NCBI GenBank assembly: GCA_032718475.1
Contig: JAUCBJ010007563.1
Location: 1 to 41,775, forward strand
DNA length: 41,775 bases
Direction of reading: 5' to 3'
DNA from: Nemertoderma westbladi
Lineage: Eukaryota > Xenacoelomorpha > Nemertodermatida > Nemertodermatidae
Shown: positions 39,065-41,775 of the stretch, piece by piece
How positions within the stretch are numbered: the first letter of the stretch is position 1
Layout of the letters: each line of letters begins with the position of its first letter
Program-made: the position numbers and the translations under genes
Notes under the pieces: model-generated
The model's input: the letters and a program-made list of their open reading frames with translations, nothing else
The model's database searches: none
Told to the model about the DNA's origin: nothing

Positions 39065-40814
39065 TTAACGTGTTCGACGTCACAGGATTAACTTGCAATG
39101 GTTTACTCACCTGTTTCACTGTCATAAACGCAGGTTCGTCTCTCTCCACAAGTAAACTACAACTTACTGTAGGTGGACTAGTTATGTTACCTGCTAAAAT
39201 TGGCGATGAAGTCGCCCTAGGTTGCGGTATTTCCGTCACAACAAACCTGCTACCTTGCGTCGGGCGCACAGGCGTTATTTCCTTAGGTTTCGTAACAAAG
39301 ACCGGTTTTATCGGAGTCGTGGGTTTGAGCATAGGAATAACTTGGGGAAAACGTTTACAGTAATCCTCGACGAACTCCTCTCCTCGATCTATCGCTCCCA
39401 CACTTCCTTCCTCGATTCGCTTCTGGATTCCGCGATATCGAGTCTCCATGCGATCCGGGGCAGACAAGTCGTGTCCAGTTCGAGACCTTATAGATCTATC
39501 TCTCGCGTCGAGTTCGAGGTCCGCTTGCGCGTTCGTTGCCTCGCGCGATCTACGATTCAGTTCGAACTGGAGCTGCATCTCTCTTTCGCGTCGATCTGCT
39601 TCCTGTTGTTGTGCCGCTAACTCCGCTTCCTGTATCGCTAAACGAGCGTTTATTTGTCGCGCCTCCAACTTGGCACGAGCGTCGGATGCTGCTTTTTTCC
39701 GTGCTAACTCAGCTGCGTTTACCGCCGCAACTCGTGCTAACTCGTCGGCTGCCGCCGCTGCCTGTCGTGCTAGCTCGTCAGCTGCTGCCACCGCGGCCGC
39801 TTCTCGCGCTAAGTCCTCCTCCAGTCTCCGCATCTCTGATGCTTCGAACTCAGCCTGTGCTTGAAGTTTCGCAAGTTTCGCTACATCCTCTCTGCGCTGT
39901 TTTTCTCCTTCGATGGCGATCTGTGCCATCTGTAGTTGCGCTTCTTCCTCGGCGACTTGTTGTCGGCGTGCGACCTCCTGTTGTTGTCGAATAATTACAG
40001 ACGCTGTTCTACTAACGTCGCCAACGTCGCTCCGTACACTAATGAACGATCTATCCAGTGGTGGAATTTGGTAGGCTCGCGAGCCTTCCGTAGATAGAAC
40101 TTCCGTCGTCTCTCTCGGTACAACTTCCGGTTCTTCGATCGGTACTCCGCATCTATGAAGAAAATTGGTGAGCGTCTCCAACCTCCCGTCCAGGCAGTAG
40201 AGTTCTTCTTCCTCTTCGGGTTGTAACAACGCGTCCGAAACTGACTCACCTAGCAGTTGGTCGAACTGCTCCTGTTGAGCCAATCTTATCACCGACTTAA
40301 ACTGGATAAGGCTTTCTCTCGCACTTACTAATTTATCTATTATCTTTACCTGAGTAAAGTTGTCGCCACGCAACTCTGCAAGTTCGTGTAAACCTTTAAG
40401 TTTATCTACGGAAGCATGTACCCTACTTTCTATCCTTACCTGTAAGGTGTAGAACTCGTATCTCGACATCGGGGCGGTTAACTCGCGTAAAACGCGAAAA
40501 CCTTCTCCGAAGTTTCGAGTAATCTGGGCCATGTGTCCTCCTATACTCCTAATAACGTTCTCCTGGCTTCCAGTCAAACTTACCATGTCCGGTTCCCGCG
40601 ATCTAGTCTGCGGGACGGTAAGGAAATCTTCGATTCTGCCGTCGCCACGCGTTGCGGCTTCCGGTATTTCCGTTCGGGGTACCGGCGACGCAAGCGGTGT
40701 GACATCTGTGGAATCTCGGGTTCTCCTTCTCGGTTCGTCTACTGTCGATCTGTCCGGGTCGCACGAGTCATAGTCGGTAGATGGGTATCTCGTCGAATGG
40801 GGTGTGTCACTCAT
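39057..40814 (-). CDS. gag: BEL-type Gag polyprotein
   Basis: A 585-residue frame starts with ATG at 40814. Residues 1-80 are disordered and charged. About 85-215 (GGHMAQITRNFGEGFRVLRE ... KLVSARESLIQFKSVI) are helical, as in the DUF1759-type capsid region of Pao gags. About 280-440 form a long Ala/Arg/Glu-rich coiled coil (RRLEEDLAREAAAVAAADEL). The C-terminus is Pro/Thr-rich. There is no CCHC zinc knuckle. The palindromic 20-mer at 40070-40089 encodes EGSRAYQ. It ends at TGA 39057 and is followed by pol in the +1 frame. The identification rests mainly on position upstream of BEL pol, plus fold-like features. Confidence 0.75.
   Translation of the reverse strand: MSDTPHSTRYPSTDYDSCDPDRSTVDEPRRRTRDSTDVTPLASPVPRTEIPEAATRGDGRIEDFLTVPQTRSREPDMVSLTGSQENVIRSIGGHMAQITRNFGEGFRVLRELTAPMSRYEFYTLQVRIESRVHASVDKLKGLHELAELRGDNFTQVKIIDKLVSARESLIQFKSVIRLAQQEQFDQLLGESVSDALLQPEEEEELYCLDGRLETLTNFLHRCGVPIEEPEVVPRETTEVLSTEGSRAYQIPPLDRSFISVRSDVGDVSRTASVIIRQQQEVARRQQVAEEEAQLQMAQIAIEGEKQRREDVAKLAKLQAQAEFEASEMRRLEEDLAREAAAVAAADELARQAAAAADELARVAAVNAAELARKKAASDARAKLEARQINARLAIQEAELAAQQQEADRREREMQLQFELNRRSREATNAQADLELDARDRSIRSRTGHDLSAPDRMETRYRGIQKRIEEGSVGAIDRGEEFVEDYCKRFPQVIPMLKPTTPIKPVFVTKPKEITPVRPTQGSRFVVTEIPQPRATSSPILAGNITSPPTVSCSLLVERDEPAFMTVKQVSKPLQVNPVTSNTLNL
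40070..40089 (+). repeat. Palindromic 20-mer, copy 7 (gag)
   Basis: GGTAGGCTCGCGAGCCTTCC, one base different from the common form, read in a different frame from the pol copies. The change makes the centre (CTCGCGAG) fully self-complementary. Confidence 0.95.
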
Positions 40815-41775
40815 GTCTTATTATATACGTCAAGTACGGGTAATAAAATGTCAAAGTGTCTGAATGTTGAAGTGTCGAACTTACCTTGGTATATATAGTA
40901 TCTATATACCCTAACCGGTACAAATAAATCAACAAGTCAGAATGTCGAAATGTCAAAATGTCGAAATGTACAAATGTCAAACTTACCTTGATATATATAT
41001 TTATCATATATATACCCTAACCGGTACGAATAAAACTAACAAGGTATATAATAAAATAAGTAGTAATCTAGCCTACCGGCTAAATTTGTACGAATAAATG
41101 AGATAACGGTATACGTTACCAAAATGTAGATCAACAAGTACAAATAATAGGCTAAACAGCAACGTCTAACGGGAAAATACGTACCAACAACACTACTAAT
41201 AGACAGTGAAACCCACAAATTTTGAGTACTACTGTGCTTTCTTAAGTTTAAACGACGCGAGTCGTAAAACTTACGTTCCTTTGATCTTCCAGTCGTACAA
41301 ATTCCCAAATACAAACCGGACGTGGGTCTTTCCGTTTTTCGGCGGCGCGGACGAATTTATTGTCTCCCAAACTTTGCGAAAAGCGGTCTAATCCTCGAAG
41401 CGGTCCAGAAATGAGTCCTTGAGTCCTGAAAAGGTCGAAGGTGAGAGTTTTACTTCTACGCTTACGAAAAATCTTCCTAGGTACCGATACAAATTGGTCT
41501 TTAAACCCTATGTACCTTTTCAAGTACCGAAAGTAACACCGCACACACACGGCGTAAAACAAAGTGCTACAAACTAACTGTTAGCTAGTCAAATATTAAA
41601 TACGAAAGTACTAGCTACCCTAAAAGCCTACTGAAGCAGGGGACGTTCTAAATTACTAAATTTACTAACCTTAATTTTAAATATCTCCTACTTTCAATAG
41701 CTAACAATATTTATCTATATCTCACTTTAAATGCGCACGCACTTTCAGTTAAGATATTTAATAAATACTTCCTAC
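40815..41775 (-). other. BEL 5' leader, reaching the window edge
   Basis: No ORF. AT-rich leader upstream of the gag ATG. No sequence here matches the LTR at 31393-32153, so the 5' LTR and primer-binding site should lie past 41775. Confidence 0.5.
40846..41035 (-). repeat. Duplicated leader unit carrying a splice-donor consensus
   Basis: Two ~95-bp units (about 40846-40930 and 40941-41035) each hold 'aatgtc.aa.tgt' words, acttaccttg, a tatata block, and 'ataccctaaccggtac.aata'. On the minus strand acttaccttg reads CAAG|GTAAGT, a textbook donor (40888-40879 and 40990-40981). Confidence 0.75.

Larger units (their letters stand above)
31393..41775 (-). mobile_element. BEL/Pao-type LTR retrotransposon, near complete, inactivated
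   Basis: Minus-strand order: leader (41775-40815), gag (40814-39057), then pol with protease, RT, RNase H and integrase (39064-33611). After pol come a non-coding stretch, an extra ORF (32933-32556) and an LTR (32153-31393). The PR-RT-RH-INT order and protein motifs are those of BEL/Pao. The 5' LTR is expected right of the window. Lesions are an in-frame TGA (38226), a TAA (36549), frameshifts near 36270 and 34080, and a SINE (38544-38813). Confidence 0.85.

Noticed and set aside
39070-39994. Long plus-strand open frames opposite gag (97-152 residues)
   Set aside because: They are shadows of the Ala/Arg-rich gag coding strand, whose composition suppresses antisense stops.

Overview
This is repeat-rich metazoan DNA, most likely from a marine invertebrate. 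It is AT-rich, contains long G homopolymers, and has many GGCCTA-type words. It also carries a tRNA-derived SINE whose tail (AAAGCGCTTTGAG ... GCGCTATATAAATAACC) is widespread in marine invertebrate genomes. I recognise no host protein-coding gene with confidence. Nearly everything identifiable is a transposable element or a relic of one. Species cannot be assigned from the sequence alone.

Region by region. 1-3.5 kb: two inverted copies of a ~195-bp repeat, a cluster of RFX/X-box-like sites, and the 3' end of an RTE-like LINE. 4.1-4.7 kb: a decayed retroelement ORF. 6.4-7.1 kb: a CR1/L2-like LINE tail, followed by an inverted repeat with a (CA)n core. 7.6-12.3 kb: AT-rich DNA with little recognisable. 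12.36-18.4 kb: a nest. A truncated BEL/Pao-related element (LTR plus 3' ORFs, minus strand) is interrupted by a LINE with an 8-bp target duplication, and that LINE is interrupted by a 1.56-kb piggyBac-type non-autonomous element in a duplicated TTAA. 18.96-21.6 kb: a damaged RTE-like LINE with endonuclease and reverse transcriptase. 22.1-24.4 kb: a 17-bp minisatellite and a solo-looking Gypsy-type 3' LTR. 25.1-29.3 kb: a second piggyBac-type fragment, an RT relic, and a 1.78-kb TA-flanked inverted-repeat element carrying a nested inverted repeat and a GGACGTCC satellite. 31.4-41.8 kb: a near-complete BEL/Pao LTR retrotransposon on the minus strand, with gag, protease, RT, RNase H, integrase, an extra ORF after pol and a 3' LTR. 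Its 5' LTR should lie beyond the right edge. It is inactivated by two in-frame stops, two frameshifts and a SINE inserted in the protease region.

Most unusual features. (1) A 20-bp imperfect palindrome, GGTAGGCTCGCAAGCCTTCC, occurs seven times and only inside the BEL-related elements. It is found in pol (three times, encoding GRLASLP), in gag in a different reading frame, in the 3' ORF of the relative, and in non-coding DNA. Flanks have diverged while the 20-mer has not, so it behaves like a mobile or RNA/DNA-selected palindromic element that enters coding sequence. (2) Pol carries a ~140-residue array of SPD-type tetrapeptides between RNase H and integrase. (3) The two BEL-related loci share an unrecognised ORF after pol, preceded by an 81-84-nt intron-like segment. 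(4) Their LTR carries a tRNA-like sequence with A and B boxes as well as CCAAT and TATA motifs. (5) The piggyBac-type element carries ~160-bp repeats, each centred on a long palindrome.
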